Shown: positions 1 through 16,035, counted from the stretch's first letter. The stretch is 64,000 nucleotides of DNA from Clostridium aceticum (GCF_001042715.1 NZ_CP009687.1:1-64000), one strand, 5' to 3'. The notes: generated by a model not told the origin, from the letters alone. Translations and numbers: made by a program.

Positions 1-23
1 ATTTTATTTTTTTTTGCTTTTAT

Positions 24-32
24 TGTGGACAA
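24..32 (-). promoter_or_regulatory. DnaA-box-like site upstream of dnaA
   Basis: The + strand reads TGTGGACAA, the complement of TTGTCCACA, one base from the DnaA box consensus TTATCCACA. It lies about 70 bp before the dnaA start codon in an AT-rich tract. It may belong to an upstream origin subregion or to dnaA autoregulation. The window begins here, so any further boxes upstream are not visible. Confidence 0.55.
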
Positions 33-100
33 ACCTTAGGATAACTTTTTTTTTATTAAATTTTTTGTATTAAATTAATATATAGGAGGACATTTGGGCT

Positions 101-1441
101 ATGAAGGAAAACCTGCCTCAAATTTGGGAAAGCACTCTCACTTTAATCAAAGCAGAACTAACAGAAGTAAGTTTTAATACCTGGATCAAAACAATTGAAC
201 CTATTTCTTTACAAAACAATCAAATTATTTTGGGTACACCTAATGATTTTATTAAAGATATTTTAAATAATCGTTATATTACATTGATTAGTAATGCCTT
301 AAAACAAACTACTTCTAAGCAGTTTGAAATTAAAATTATTGTACCTACAGAAGATAATATGAAAAGCTTAGAAAAAAGCAATCGACACAATAATAGGGCC
401 CCTTTAGAAAGCCTATCTAATCTACAATTAAACCCAAAATATACTTTTGATACTTTTGTTATCGGTAATAGCAATAGATTTGCTCACGCAGCCTGCGTTG
501 CAGTAGCTGAGTCTCCTGCAAAAGCTTATAATCCTCTTTTTATCTATGGAGGCGTTGGTCTAGGTAAAACTCACTTAATGAATGCAATAGGTCACTATAT
601 ATTGCAAAATAATCCCAGTACCAAGGTAGCTTATGTCTCTTCTGAAACCTTTACAAATGAACTAATTAACTCTATAAGAGATGACCGAAATGTAGAGTTT
701 AGAAATAAATATCGTCATGTCGATGTTCTTTTGATTGATGATATTCAATTTATTGCTGGTAAGGAAAGTACTCAAGAAGAATTTTTTCACACCTTCAATG
801 CATTGCATGAGTCTAGCAAACAACTCATTATTTCTAGTGACCGACCACCCAAGGATATTCCTACACTTGAAGATCGTCTTAGAACTAGGTTTGAATGGGG
901 TCTGATTACAGATATTCAAGCTCCTGATTTTGAAACTAGAACCGCTATATTAAGAAAAAAGGCTCAGATGGAAAATATCGATGTACCGGACGAAGTTATG
1001 TTATATATTGCTAAAAAAATTCAATCCAATATAAGAGAGTTAGAAGGTGCTCTTATTCGTATCGTTGCTTATTCCTCGCTTACAAATAGTGATGTCACCG
1101 TAGATCTAGCAAGTGAAGCGTTAAAAGAAATCTTTTCTTCTAAAGCAAGACAATTAAATACATCACTTATTAAAGAGGTCATTTCTAATAAGTTTAGTAT
1201 AAAACTAGAGGATTTAGATTCTAAAAAACGTACAAGAGCCATTGCTTATCCACGTCAGATTGCTATGTATCTAACTAGAGAACTGACAGATCTATCTCTT
1301 CCTAAAATAGGAGAAGAATTTGGAGGAAGAGATCATACCACAGTTATGCATGCTCATGAAAAAATATCAAATGATATAAAAAATGATCCTGATTTAAAGG
1401 AAAGAATAGAAAAAATAATTAGTGATTTAAAGGGTAATTAA
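101..1441 (+). CDS. dnaA: Chromosomal replication initiator DnaA
   Basis: Initiator ATPase that binds DnaA boxes at oriC, opens the duplex and recruits the replicative helicase. The 446-residue length is normal for Firmicutes. Domain I lies at about residues 1-80, a variable linker at 85-110, and the AAA+ core from about 112, with Walker A GGVGLGKT at 150-157 and Walker B VDVLLIDD. Further on are an arginine-finger region ([10 protein letters not shown]) and the domain IV DNA-binding signature [10 protein letters not shown] near the C-terminus. The ATG follows a TAGGAGGA ribosome site. The gene opens the usual dnaA-dnaN-recF-gyrBA cluster, and DnaA-box sequences on both sides imply autoregulation. 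Confidence 0.99.
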   Translation: MKENLPQIWESTLTLIKAELTEVSFNTWIKTIEPISLQNNQIILGTPNDFIKDILNNRYITLISNALKQTTSKQFEIKIIVPTEDNMKSLEKSNRHNNRAPLESLSNLQLNPKYTFDTFVIGNSNRFAHAACVAVAESPAKAYNPLFIYGGVGLGKTHLMNAIGHYILQNNPSTKVAYVSSETFTNELINSIRDDRNVEFRNKYRHVDVLLIDDIQFIAGKESTQEEFFHTFNALHESSKQLIISSDRPPKDIPTLEDRLRTRFEWGLITDIQAPDFETRTAILRKKAQMENIDVPDEVMLYIAKKIQSNIRELEGALIRIVAYSSLTNSDVTVDLASEALKEIFSSKARQLNTSLIKEVISNKFSIKLEDLDSKKRTRAIAYPRQIAMYLTRELTDLSLPKIGEEFGGRDHTTVMHAHEKISNDIKNDPDLKERIEKIISDLKGN

Positions 1442-1690
1442 GTAGATTGATATTATCAACAGAAGATTGTTCACAATATTGTTCACAGTTTTGAATAACT
1501 TTTATCTATTTTATTTTTTACTGGATATGTGGACAACCTTCACCAAAGGGCTAACATTTTGTACACATGTGGATAAAGGAGTTTTTTAAGCCTTCTATGT
1601 ACTTATCCACAAAAACACAGGCCCTACTACTATTACTACTATATTTTTTTTATTTATTATATCTATATTTAAGAGGGAGGATATCCACAA
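1442..1690. other. Replication origin region (oriC) between dnaA and dnaN
   Basis: This 249-bp gap holds a cluster of DnaA-box-like 9-mers: TTGTTCACA at 1467-1475 and 1479-1487, TGTGGACAA (complement) at 1528-1536, TGTGGATAA (complement) at 1568-1576, a perfect TTATCCACA at 1603-1611, and ATATCCACA at 1681-1689 touching the dnaN start. Downstream of the perfect box come a short GC-rich stretch (CAGGCCC, 1618-1624), six CTA/TTA triplets (1624-1641) and a T-rich tract (1641-1670). The order box, GC-rich stretch, triplets and AT-rich tract matches the basal unwinding system described for Bacillus subtilis oriC, so strand opening is predicted at about 1625-1670. Confidence 0.9.
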
Positions 1691-2794
1691 ATGCGGTTTT
1701 CATGCGAAAAAAAAACACTAGTACATAGTACTACTATTGTTCAAAAAGCTGTTTCATCTAAAACTACTTTACCTATACTGAAGGGAATTTACATAGAAGT
1801 ATTAGAAAACTATTTAAAACTAGTTGCTACAGACTTAGAAATAGGGATAGAACACACTGTAGAGGTAAATACTTATCAAGAAGGTGCTGTTGTAGTAGAT
1901 GCTAGACTTTTTAGTGAAATTATTAGGAAATTGCCAGATGCAAAAGTAGAAATAACACTAAAAGAAAACAACCAGCTGTCTATTAAATGTGAAAATAGTG
2001 AATTCAATATTGTATGTTATGATCCTCAGGACTTTCCTGAACTTCCTTCTATTGAAGAAGAGTATTCTTACGAAATTACGCAAGATTTATTTAAAAATAT
2101 GATTCGTCAAACGGTGTTTGCTGCATCACAGGATGAAACCAGACCAGTTTTAACTGGTGCCTTGATGGAGATAGAAGAAGATACCTTGAATATGGTAGCT
2201 TTAGATGGATATCGTCTAGCCTTAAGAAAAGGAAAAATACAAGCTTCTATTGATAATAAGGTTATTCTTCCTGCAAAAACTTTAAACGAGATTAATCGTA
2301 TTCTTACAGACGAAGAAGAAACCATTCATATTACTTTAACAGAAAATCACGCTTTGTTTATTATAGGCACCACAAAGTTAATTTCCAGACTTCTTGAGGG
2401 GGAGTTTATTAGTTATAAACAGATTATACCAAAGGAATATAAATCTAAAGTAAAAGTGAAGACAAAAAGTTTGTTGGATAGTATTGAAAGAGCATCTCTA
2501 CTGGCAAGAGAAGGAAAAAATAATTTGGTTAAGTTTGTGATTGATGATGATAAAATGACCATCAGTTCTAATTCTGAATTAGGAAAAGTTCAAGAGGAAA
2601 TTTTTATCGAACTAGAGGGAGACAGTATTGAAATAGCCTTCAATTCCAAATACTTTATAGATGCTTTAAAAATTATAGAAGACGAGGAAGTTTATTTAGA
2701 ATTTACTACAAGTCTAAGTCCAGGTATATTAAAGCCAGTTACCAATGATTATTATATTTACTTAATTTTACCCGTAAGATTATCTACCAACTAA
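1691..2794 (+). CDS. dnaN: DNA polymerase III sliding clamp (beta subunit)
   Basis: Ring-shaped processivity clamp for DNA polymerase III and a docking hub for replication and repair proteins. The 367 residues give the usual three repeated clamp folds (about 1-120, 125-245, 250-367), with typical segments such as RPVLTGALMEI and the C-terminal YLILPVRL that builds the peptide-binding pocket. The ATG follows AGAGGGAGGATA and overlaps the region of the last oriC DnaA-like box, so initiator binding could affect its expression. It is followed by a hairpin that may partly separate it from the S4 gene and recF. Confidence 0.98.
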   Translation: MRFSCEKKTLVHSTTIVQKAVSSKTTLPILKGIYIEVLENYLKLVATDLEIGIEHTVEVNTYQEGAVVVDARLFSEIIRKLPDAKVEITLKENNQLSIKCENSEFNIVCYDPQDFPELPSIEEEYSYEITQDLFKNMIRQTVFAASQDETRPVLTGALMEIEEDTLNMVALDGYRLALRKGKIQASIDNKVILPAKTLNEINRILTDEEETIHITLTENHALFIIGTTKLISRLLEGEFISYKQIIPKEYKSKVKVKTKSLLDSIERASLLAREGKNNLVKFVIDDDKMTISSNSELGKVQEEIFIELEGDSIEIAFNSKYFIDALKIIEDEEVYLEFTTSLSPGILKPVTNDYYIYLILPVRLSTN

Positions 2795-2797
2795 TCT

Positions 2798-2830
2798 AAC
2801 CCAGCATAGAATGCTGGGTTGCTGTTTTAT
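2798..2830 (+). terminator. Hairpin after dnaN
   Basis: A perfect 10-bp stem (AACCCAGCAT / ATGCTGGGTT, 2798-2807 with 2811-2820) closes on a 3-nt loop. The trailing sequence is only moderately T-rich, so it may be a weak terminator or attenuator that lowers expression of the downstream S4 and recF genes. Confidence 0.6.
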
Positions 2831-2852
2831 AAAAACCAAGGAGGAATGAAAG

Positions 2853-3062
2853 ATGTTAAGAGAGTTCAAATTAGAGGGCGAATATATTAAACTAGATCAA
2901 TTATTGAAGTCTACAGATATAGTAGGTAGTGGCGGCCATGCTAAAATAATTATTTTGAACGAGGAAGTAAAGGTTAATGGGGAAATAGTTACCCAAAGAG
3001 GCAAGAAGATTAAACTTGGAGATCTTGTTGAGGTAGAAGGTATAAAAATTAAAGTTATATAA
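2853..3062 (+). CDS. S4-domain RNA-binding protein (YaaA family)
   Basis: A 69-residue protein made almost entirely of an S4 RNA-binding fold: the helix LDQLLKSTDIVGSGG leads into a beta region containing VKVNGEIVTQRGKKI and the end of the fold (LGDLVEVEGIKIKV). This small S4 gene sits between dnaN and recF in very many Firmicutes (yaaA of B. subtilis; some annotations use rlbA). A role in ribosome assembly has been proposed for the family. The ATG is preceded by AAGGAGGA. Nothing in the sequence fixes an RNA target. Confidence 0.9.
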   Translation: MLREFKLEGEYIKLDQLLKSTDIVGSGGHAKIIILNEEVKVNGEIVTQRGKKIKLGDLVEVEGIKIKVI

Positions 3063-3099
3063 ATTATGAAATTAGGATGAACGACAGGAGGCAAAAAAA

Positions 3100-4212
3100 A
3101 TGATGGTAGAGGAGATAAAACTAATTGACTATAGAAATTATAAGCAATTGCAACTACAGTTTCATCCTAAGTTAAATATATTCGTAGGAGAAAATGCCCA
3201 AGGCAAAACCAATATTTTAGAAGCCTTGTATTTATGTGCTATAGGAAAGTCCTTTAGAACCAGTAAAGATCAAGAATTAGTAAAAATATTAAAAGATCAT
3301 GCTTATATAAAAACGACTATTTCAAAAACAACAGATAAAACAGAGATTGAAATACTAATAAACAAAGAAAGTAGTAAGAGAATAAAAATAAACAAACTAT
3401 CTTTAACAAAGTATGGGGATTTACTCGGGAATTTAAATGTTGTTTTGTTTTCCCCAGAGGACTTAAAAATCATTAAAGAAGGCCCCAGCGAAAGAAGAAG
3501 ATTTATTAACAATGATATTTCTCAAATACTCCCCAGATATTATCATACTTTGACCCAGTACAACAAGATTCTACAACAGAGAAATAAGGTGTTAAAAAAT
3601 TATAAAGGAAAGACCTTAGACCTAGAAGTATGGGATGAACAATTGATTGAACGTGGTGCTTGGCTTATTGTTTATCGAAAAAAATTTATTAAAAGAATAG
3701 CTATTTTAGCTAAACTGATGCACAAAAAAATAACAGAGGGTTTGGAGTTATTGGAAGTTCAGTATGATAGTAACATTAAGATCAAAGAAGAAGACGAGTT
3801 AAAAGATATTAAAGAAAAATTTAAACAGGCCCTAAAGGAAATAAAACCGTTGGAAGAAAAAAGAGGATTAACTTTAGTAGGACCCCATAGAGACGATTTA
3901 ATTTTCAAAATCAATGGTTTAGAAGTGAAAACCTACGGGTCACAGGGTCAACAAAGAACTACGGTGCTTTCTTTGAAGTTAGCAGAATTAGAATTAATGA
4001 GGGGAGAAGTCGGGGAATACCCGATACTGTTATTAGACGATGTTATGAGTGAATTAGACAAAAAAAGACAAAATTATTTAATTAAGAACCTAAAAAATGT
4101 CCAAACTTTTATTACAACTACAATGATGGAGCCTTTAAATATAAAAAGTCAAGAAGAATATAAATTATTTAGCGTGTGTAACGGAGAAATTAACAGGCTT
4201 TCCTTAAAATAA
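3100..4212 (+). CDS. recF: DNA replication and repair protein RecF
   Basis: SMC-like ATPase that, with RecO and RecR, loads RecA on gapped single-stranded DNA at stalled forks. The 370-residue length is typical. The Walker A segment [14 protein letters not shown] is near residues 29-42. The ABC-type signature region ([19 protein letters not shown]) and Walker B with D-loop ([13 protein letters not shown]) are in the last third. The start follows GACAGGAGG. Position after dnaN and the S4 gene is standard. Confidence 0.98.
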   Translation: MMVEEIKLIDYRNYKQLQLQFHPKLNIFVGENAQGKTNILEALYLCAIGKSFRTSKDQELVKILKDHAYIKTTISKTTDKTEIEILINKESSKRIKINKLSLTKYGDLLGNLNVVLFSPEDLKIIKEGPSERRRFINNDISQILPRYYHTLTQYNKILQQRNKVLKNYKGKTLDLEVWDEQLIERGAWLIVYRKKFIKRIAILAKLMHKKITEGLELLEVQYDSNIKIKEEDELKDIKEKFKQALKEIKPLEEKRGLTLVGPHRDDLIFKINGLEVKTYGSQGQQRTTVLSLKLAELELMRGEVGEYPILLLDDVMSELDKKRQNYLIKNLKNVQTFITTTMMEPLNIKSQEEYKLFSVCNGEINRLSLK

Positions 4213-4292
4213 TAGTATTGTCTTTTATTAAAGGTTAATAAAGGTTATAATAGATAAATGTAGTAGAGAAAACGATGAAAGGGAGAGTGAGG

Positions 4293-4592
4293 ATGTTTCT
4301 TCATCTTGGAGGAGAGTTTGTTGTAAAAACAAAAGACATTATTGCAATTTTAGATATAGACTCTGTCTTAAAATCAAAGGATAGTAAAGCTTTTTTAAAG
4401 ATTTGTGAAGAAGAAGAGTTTATTGAAAATATATGTGAAGAGGAACCTAGATCTATTGTTATTGTAGAAAGGATAGAAAATAAAAATAAATCCCATAAAG
4501 GAAATCATAAAACTATCGTATATAAGTCTCCTATTTCTGCATTAACATTACAAAAAAGAGCAGGATTTATTCACACGCTTCCACTTTCTTAG
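4293..4592 (+). CDS. remB: Extracellular matrix regulator RemB/YaaB (DUF370)
   Basis: A small DUF370 protein, 99 residues from the preferred start. The N-terminal block FLHLGGEFVVKTKDIIAILDI is typical of the family; in Bacillus subtilis the related RemA is a DNA-binding activator of matrix genes and RemB (YaaB) is encoded between recF and gyrB, as here. An upstream in-frame ATG at 4275 lacks a ribosome site, whereas 4293 has GGGAGAG seven bases upstream and gives the conserved N-terminus, so I choose 4293. Function in this organism is inferred from position and family. Confidence 0.85.
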   Translation: MFLHLGGEFVVKTKDIIAILDIDSVLKSKDSKAFLKICEEEEFIENICEEEPRSIVIVERIENKNKSHKGNHKTIVYKSPISALTLQKRAGFIHTLPLS

Positions 4593-4607
4593 TGGGAGTT
4601 TCATGTC

Positions 4608-4642
4608 TTATAGGCGTAGGCTTTTAAACTTAGAGCCTATAA
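4608..4642. repeat. Inverted repeat between remB and gyrB
   Basis: TTATAGGC (4608-4615) and GCCTATAA (4635-4642) form an 8-bp perfect inverted repeat around a 19-nt centre. No T-run follows, so it is not a clear terminator. It could be a protein site or a leader hairpin for gyrB. Confidence 0.4.
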
Positions 4643-4718
4643 TATACATGTTTAACCCTTTGTATAGTAGTATTTATAGATATATATTATGCACATATAT
4701 TTTGTTCCTGTTAAATAG

Positions 4719-6656
<1,938 letters not shown>

Positions 6657-6668
6657 GGGGAATAACCT

Positions 6669-9113
6669 ATGACAGAAGAAAATAATAAAATTGTCCCTAT
6701 AAGTATAGCAGATGAAATGAAGAAGTCTTATATTGATTATGCTATGAGTGTTATCGTGGGAAGAGCCCTTCCCGACGTTAGGGATGGACTAAAACCTGTT
6801 CACAGAAGAATATTGTATGCAATGAGTGAGTTGAGTCTTACTCCTGATAAGCCCCATAGAAAGTCAGCACGTATCGTTGGGGATGTTTTGGGTAAATTCC
6901 ACCCTCATGGAGATTCAGCTGTGTATGATGCTATGGTAAGATTAGCTCAAGATTTTTCTACAAGATATTTGTTGGTAGATGGTCATGGGAACTTTGGTTC
7001 TGTAGATGGCGATAGTGCTGCTGCTATGCGTTATACAGAAGCAAGACTTTCTAAAATTGCTATGGAAATGATCAGGGATATTCAAAAAGAAACAGTGGAT
7101 TTTATACCTAACTTTGATGAAACTATGGATGAGCCAGCAGTACTGCCTAGTAAGTTTCCTAATCTATTGGTAAACGGTTCAAACGGTATTGCTGTAGGTA
7201 TGGCAACATCTATACCACCCCATAACCTAGGTGAAGTTATTGATGGTGTTATTACTCTTATAGATGAACCAGAAGCTGGTATAGAAGAAATTATGTCCTC
7301 CATCGAAGGACCAGACTTTCCTACTGGTGCGTATATTTTAGGAAAAGAAGGTATTAAAGAGGCCTATAGGACAGGTCGAGGCAAAGTTAGAGTTAGAGCC
7401 AAGGCACAAATAGAAGAAATGCAAAAAGGAAAACAGCAAATCGTTGTGACAGAAATACCTTATCAAGTAAATAAATCAAGGCTAATAGAAAAAATAGCTG
7501 ATTTAGTAAGGGACAAGAAGATAGAAGGTATTTCAGATTTGAGAGATGAAAGTGATCGTACAGGTATGCGCATTGTCATAGAATTGAAACGAGATGCCAA
7601 TGCCAATGTAGTACTAAATAAGTTATACAAACATTCCCAAATGGAGGATACCTTTAGTATCATTATGATTGCTTTGGTAGAGGGTCAACCAAGGGTTCTT
7701 AATCTTAAAGAGATATTGAGCCATTACATAGAGCATCAAAAAGATATTATTATCCGTAGAACAAAGTTTGATTTAGCCAAAGCAGAGGCAAAAGCTCATA
7801 TTCTAGAAGGTTTGAAGATAGCACTAGATCACTTAGATGAGGTAATTTCTTTAATTAGGTCCTCCTCAACAGTACAAACTGCGAAGGAAGGGTTAATGAC
7901 GAAGTTTGGACTATCTGAGAGGCAAGCACAAGCTATACTGGATATGAGACTTCAAAAGTTGACAGGCTTAGAGAGAGAAAAAATTGAGGAAGAGTACAAA
8001 GAAACAATGAAGCTGATTCAGGCGTTAAAAGAAATATTAGCTAGTGAACAGTTAGTGCTAAATATTATCAAAACAGAGTTATTGGAAATTAAAGAAAAGT
8101 ATAGTGATGATAGAAGAACTGAAATCATTTTTGACCCTGAAGAGATCAATATGGAAGATATGATTGATGAAGAAGATGTGGTGATTACATTAACACACTT
8201 TGGATATATAAAACGTCTGCCGATAGATACCTATAAAAGTCAAAAAAGAGGTGGAAAGGGAATTTCAGCTGTTACTACTAGAGAAGAAGATTTTGTAGAA
8301 AAGCTGATTATTACTTCAACCCACGATTATTTGCTGTTTTTTACAAATAAGGGTAAGGCTTATAAACTAAACGTTTATGAAATACCAGAAGCAAAAAGAC
8401 AAGCAAAAGGAACAGCTATTGTGAATTTACTGCAATTAGCACCCAACGAACAAATAGCTGCTACGATACCAGTTGGTAGGGAGTGGGGATCTAAGTATCT
8501 TATTATGGCAACAAAGAAGGGTATTATCAAAAAAACCCAGTTAAATCAATTTGAAAATACAAGAAGAAGCGGCTTAATTGCTATTAGTATTAGAGAAGAT
8601 GACGAACTAATCAGTGTAAGATTGACAGATACTGGACAAGAAGTTATTATGATTACAGCAAAAGGAATGGCTATTCGATTCAAAGAAGAAGACGTTAGAG
8701 ATATGGGTCGAGGTGCTATGGGAGTAAAAGGTATTACTTTATCTGAAGAAGATGAAATTGTAGGCATGGATATCATAGAAGATAACAAGGATTTACTAGT
8801 TGTTAGCTATAAAGGTTTTGGAAAAAGAACAGATCTAAAACAATATCGCCTACAGTCTCGAGGAGGTAAAGGTATAAAGACCTATAATACTACAGAAAAG
8901 ACAGGATTATTGGTTGGAGCTAAAATCGTAACAGATAAAGATGAGATTTTACTAATAAGCAACGATGGTATAGTAATCAGACTAAATGTTGATAATATTT
9001 CCAAAATGGGAAGAAATACAAAGGGTGTTACATTAATGCGAACAGATGAAAATAAAAGCATTGTATCCATTGCCCAAATTCCTCAACATGAAGAAGAGGA
9101 AAATTACGAATAA
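6669..9113 (+). CDS. gyrA: DNA gyrase subunit A
   Basis: Cleavage-religation subunit of DNA gyrase. At 814 residues it has the N-terminal winged-helix and tower domains and a C-terminal beta-pinwheel. The catalytic tyrosine is Y122 in [10 protein letters not shown]. The quinolone-determining region reads [12 protein letters not shown] with S83 and D87, the residues associated with susceptibility. The GyrA box QKRGGKG that marks a true gyrase rather than topoisomerase IV is present in the C-terminal half. The start follows a GGGGGAATAACC ribosome site. Confidence 0.99.
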   Translation: MTEENNKIVPISIADEMKKSYIDYAMSVIVGRALPDVRDGLKPVHRRILYAMSELSLTPDKPHRKSARIVGDVLGKFHPHGDSAVYDAMVRLAQDFSTRYLLVDGHGNFGSVDGDSAAAMRYTEARLSKIAMEMIRDIQKETVDFIPNFDETMDEPAVLPSKFPNLLVNGSNGIAVGMATSIPPHNLGEVIDGVITLIDEPEAGIEEIMSSIEGPDFPTGAYILGKEGIKEAYRTGRGKVRVRAKAQIEEMQKGKQQIVVTEIPYQVNKSRLIEKIADLVRDKKIEGISDLRDESDRTGMRIVIELKRDANANVVLNKLYKHSQMEDTFSIIMIALVEGQPRVLNLKEILSHYIEHQKDIIIRRTKFDLAKAEAKAHILEGLKIALDHLDEVISLIRSSSTVQTAKEGLMTKFGLSERQAQAILDMRLQKLTGLEREKIEEEYKETMKLIQALKEILASEQLVLNIIKTELLEIKEKYSDDRRTEIIFDPEEINMEDMIDEEDVVITLTHFGYIKRLPIDTYKSQKRGGKGISAVTTREEDFVEKLIITSTHDYLLFFTNKGKAYKLNVYEIPEAKRQAKGTAIVNLLQLAPNEQIAATIPVGREWGSKYLIMATKKGIIKKTQLNQFENTRRSGLIAISIREDDELISVRLTDTGQEVIMITAKGMAIRFKEEDVRDMGRGAMGVKGITLSEEDEIVGMDIIEDNKDLLVVSYKGFGKRTDLKQYRLQSRGGKGIKTYNTTEKTGLLVGAKIVTDKDEILLISNDGIVIRLNVDNISKMGRNTKGVTLMRTDENKSIVSIAQIPQHEEEENYE

Positions 9114-9202
9114 AATTATTGAAATGATGTTTAAATTTAAGTTATAGGGGAAAAAATATAATAGAAGCCAAAAGCTTTTGAATTCAACCCCCATATTTTT
9201 AA

Positions 9203-9243
9203 GCAAAGGTATGTGCGCCATACCTTTGCATTTTTGTTTTTTT
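9203..9243 (+). terminator. Terminator after gyrA
   Basis: An 11-bp stem (GCAAAGGTATG at 9203-9213 with CATACCTTTGC at 9219-9229) and a 5-nt loop are followed by a T-rich run. This is a strong Rho-independent terminator ending the gyrBA transcript. Confidence 0.92.
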
Positions 9244-9337
9244 GAACAGATTTTCTCAGTAACATAGTAGAAACGAAAAAAATTTGCTATAATAGTAATT
9301 AAATAAAAAATTTCCTATGAAAAATGGAGGGAAAAAC

Positions 9338-9652
9338 ATGTCGCTTGTAATAGATAAACAATATGATGGGTTTAATAAACGATGGAGTATGCAATTAGCA
9401 GGAGAAGTAGATATCTATACTGCAGGGCAATTAAAGGAAAGTTTTACCAGTATGCTGGAAGAAAAAAAAGATACGATAGAAATAGATGCTAAAGATTTAG
9501 AATATATTGATAGTACTGGTTTAGGCGTACTAATAGGGGTATTAAAGAAATTAAAAGAAGAAGATAAAAATGTTATTATATTAAATATAAAGCCTAGTAT
9601 AAAAAAACTTTTACATATAACAGGATTAGACAAAATCTTTATTATAGAATAG
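9338..9652 (+). CDS. rsbV: Anti-sigma factor antagonist, RsbV-like STAS protein
   Basis: STAS-domain partner-switch protein: unphosphorylated it binds the anti-sigma kinase and frees the sigma factor. From the preferred start it has 104 residues; the STAS phosphorylation loop is DSTGLGVLIG with S59 as the likely phosphosite. An upstream ATG at 9317 is in frame, but the ribosome site GGAGGG at 9326-9331 serves the ATG at 9338. It is the first gene of a three-gene operon with the kinase and sigma factor. TATAAT at 9288-9293 is a plausible -10 element. Confidence 0.88.
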   Translation: MSLVIDKQYDGFNKRWSMQLAGEVDIYTAGQLKESFTSMLEEKKDTIEIDAKDLEYIDSTGLGVLIGVLKKLKEEDKNVIILNIKPSIKKLLHITGLDKIFIIE

Positions 9653-9700
9653 AGAGGTAAACTTATGTATAACACGTTAAATACAAAGGAGCAGATGAAT

Positions 9701-10123
9701 ATGAAAGAAAAAAATAGTGATATAATAAAGTTATCTGTACCTAATAAGCCAGAGTATGTTGGTATTATAAGGCTTACTACCAGTGGAATTGCAAATAGAA
9801 TGGGTTTTGATATTGAAGAAATTGAAGATATAAAAGTGGCGATCTCAGAAGCATGTACGAATGCAATAACTCATGGTATTTGCCAAGAGGAAAATTTTAA
9901 TGTAGATTTTTATACAGATGAAGAAAAGTTAGTTATATCTGTTTATGATAATGGTAAGGGGTGTTTAAGCGATAATATAAAGATTCCTAATATGGAGGAG
10001 TTAAAAGAAGGAGGGTTGGGAATTTTTATTATAAAGTCTCTAATGGATGATGTAGAGATTTCATCTAATAGTGGAAAAGGGACCCTTATAAAAATGACAA
10101 AGTATGTGGGGGATGATTTTTGA
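9701..10123 (+). CDS. rsbW: Anti-sigma factor serine kinase, RsbW-like
   Basis: GHKL-fold serine kinase that binds and inhibits the cognate sigma factor and phosphorylates the STAS antagonist. The N-box EACTNAITHG, the G1 box DNGKG and the G2 region EGGLGIFIIKSLMD are present in order. From the chosen ATG the protein has 140 residues. That start has AAAGGAG nine bases upstream; an alternative ATG at 9665 also has GAGAGG ahead of it and would add 12 residues, so the start is not certain. The stop overlaps the sigma gene start (TGATG), which implies translational coupling. Confidence 0.87.
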   Translation: MKEKNSDIIKLSVPNKPEYVGIIRLTTSGIANRMGFDIEEIEDIKVAISEACTNAITHGICQEENFNVDFYTDEEKLVISVYDNGKGCLSDNIKIPNMEELKEGGLGIFIIKSLMDDVEISSNSGKGTLIKMTKYVGDDF

Positions 10124-10920
10124 TGAAAAGAGCAGCCAAAGCTTCTAAATTAAATATGAAAATAGGTAAACCCCTAAAAGAATTAACAGAAAAAGAACTT
10201 TTTAAATACTACGCTGAAACAAAAGATATAGAAATTCGAAATGAATTAGTAAGTAGATATCTGTATATTGGAGAAATCTTATCTAGAAAATATATGAATA
10301 AAGGGATTGAATATGAAGATATTTATCAAGTAGCATCCTTAGGTTTAATTTATGCAATAGAAAGATTCGATATAAATAAAGGATTTGAATTTTCTAGCTT
10401 TGCTACACCTACAATTATTGGTGAAATAAAAAAGTACTTTAGAGATAAAGGCTGGTCTATTAGAGTGCCAAGAAGGATTCAAGAATTATCTAAGAAAATA
10501 AATAACGCTAAAAATACACTACAGCAAAACTTACAAAGAACTCCTAAAATCAAAGATATAGCAGAGTATCTAGAGTGTTCAGAAGAAGAAGTAATGGAGG
10601 CAATGGAGGCTAGCCAAGTCTATACACCAAAATCATTGAATTTAACCTATGAAAATGATGGTGAGGACAAAGATGTACAACTAATGGACTTAATAGGAGA
10701 GGTAGACAAAAGCTTTACAGATATCGAAAATAAAGATTTTATTAAGAAGGCTATGGAGAAACTTAATGCATTGGAGAAAAAAGTCTTAAGAGATCGATTT
10801 TTTGATATAAAAACACAAATACAAGTAGCAAAAGAGTTGGATGTTTCACAGATGACAATATCACGTATGGAAAAAAAGATCATTGAAAAACTAAAAAAAG
10901 AATTTAATAAAAGCGCATAA
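10123..10920 (+). CDS. sigB: RNA polymerase sigma factor, SigB-type (sigma-70 group 3)
   Basis: Alternative sigma factor of the SigB/SigF/SigG group, 265 residues. Region 2 includes YEDIYQVASLGLIYAIERFD and FEFSSFATPTIIGEIKKYFRD. GWSIRVPRRIQEL is the SigB-like form of the region 2-3 junction. Region 4 ends in a helix-turn-helix, TQIQVAKELDVSQMTISRM. The gene starts at ATG overlapping the kinase stop; a TTG three bases earlier is possible. The spoIIA operon has the same order, but the RVPRR segment favours a SigB-like stress sigma over SigF. No phosphatase or stressosome genes are adjacent. Confidence 0.85.
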   Translation: MKRAAKASKLNMKIGKPLKELTEKELFKYYAETKDIEIRNELVSRYLYIGEILSRKYMNKGIEYEDIYQVASLGLIYAIERFDINKGFEFSSFATPTIIGEIKKYFRDKGWSIRVPRRIQELSKKINNAKNTLQQNLQRTPKIKDIAEYLECSEEEVMEAMEASQVYTPKSLNLTYENDGEDKDVQLMDLIGEVDKSFTDIENKDFIKKAMEKLNALEKKVLRDRFFDIKTQIQVAKELDVSQMTISRMEKKIIEKLKKEFNKSA

Positions 10921-11060
10921 ATAAATACTATAAAGTAAGTTTACATAATGATTTATTTTAACGTTATGATACAATGTGTCCTTGAGAAAAACTAATGATA
11001 AAAGCAACAAGAGTATCTACTCCATTACAACTAAGAAAGATGTTTAAATAAAAGCGACTA
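10921..11060. other. AT-rich gap after sigB
   Basis: About 140 bp between the sigma gene and the first rRNA promoter. I see no convincing open frame with a ribosome site and no strong T-tailed hairpin here. Confidence 0.5.
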
Positions 11061-11067
11061 AAAACTA

Positions 11068-11096
11068 TTGACAAGCATTAAGAAATCTGATATAGT
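11068..11096 (+). promoter_or_regulatory. rRNA operon 1 promoter P1
   Basis: TTGACA (11068-11073), a 17-bp spacer and TATAGT (11091-11096), close to the vegetative sigma consensus. A small hairpin beginning GTCGCC follows the start region. The same arrangement precedes rRNA operon 2. Confidence 0.88.
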
Positions 11097-11174
11097 AGTA
11101 AAAGTCGCCGCTACTGAAGGGGCGATGGGATAGAAGAAAGTTCGACACAGAAGAAAAAGAAATTAAAAAAAGTG

Positions 11175-11204
11175 TTGACATAATATATCCAAGTATGATA
11201 TAGT
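11175..11204 (+). promoter_or_regulatory. rRNA operon 1 promoter P2
   Basis: TTGACA (11175-11180), an 18-bp spacer and TATAGT (11199-11204). It is the second of two tandem promoters about 107 bp apart, and is again followed by a GTCGCC hairpin. Confidence 0.88.
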
Positions 11205-11246
11205 AGTTAAGTCGCCGAATGAGGGCGGCAGAAAAAAAGGTCTTTG

Positions 11247-11263
11247 AAAATTAAACAGTATAG
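11247..11263 (+). other. 5' arm of the pre-16S processing stalk, operon 1
   Basis: The 17 bases at 11247-11263 are perfectly complementary to 12977-12993 after the 16S gene. The two arms would pair in the primary transcript and form the RNase III-type stalk that releases pre-16S rRNA. Operon 2 has the same pair. Confidence 0.8.
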
Positions 11264-11315
11264 ATATTAAGCCAGCAAAATACATCTATCAATTAATGAT
11301 AGAACCCAGATATTT

Positions 11316-12967
<1,652 letters not shown>

Positions 12968-12976
12968 ATGGCAATA

Positions 12977-12993
12977 CTATACTGTTTAATTTT
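12977..12993 (+). other. 3' arm of the pre-16S processing stalk, operon 1
   Basis: Perfect 17-base complement of 11247-11263; see the 5' arm. The 16S-23S spacer (about 128 nt) contains no tRNA gene. Confidence 0.8.
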
Positions 12994-13034
12994 GAGGGAC
13001 CTCTTTTAATAAGGTCTTTTCAAATTGTTCTTTG

Positions 13035-13048
13035 AAAACTAAACAATG
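13035..13048 (+). other. 5' arm of the pre-23S processing stalk, operon 1
   Basis: AAAACTAAACAATG here is complementary to CATTGTTTAGTTTT at 16036-16049, flanking the 23S gene on both sides. Confidence 0.78.
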
Positions 13049-13086
13049 ATATGAGAAAAGAAACAAAGCTAAAGTAATTCATCAAA

Positions 13087-16022
<2,936 letters not shown>

Positions 16023-16035
16023 AAAATAACTCATA

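Noticed and set aside
10123-10920. Assignment of the sigma factor as SigF in a spoIIA operon
   Set aside because: Gene order fits, but the region 2-3 junction (GWSIRVPRRIQEL) is SigB-like; kept as SigB-type with the alternative noted.
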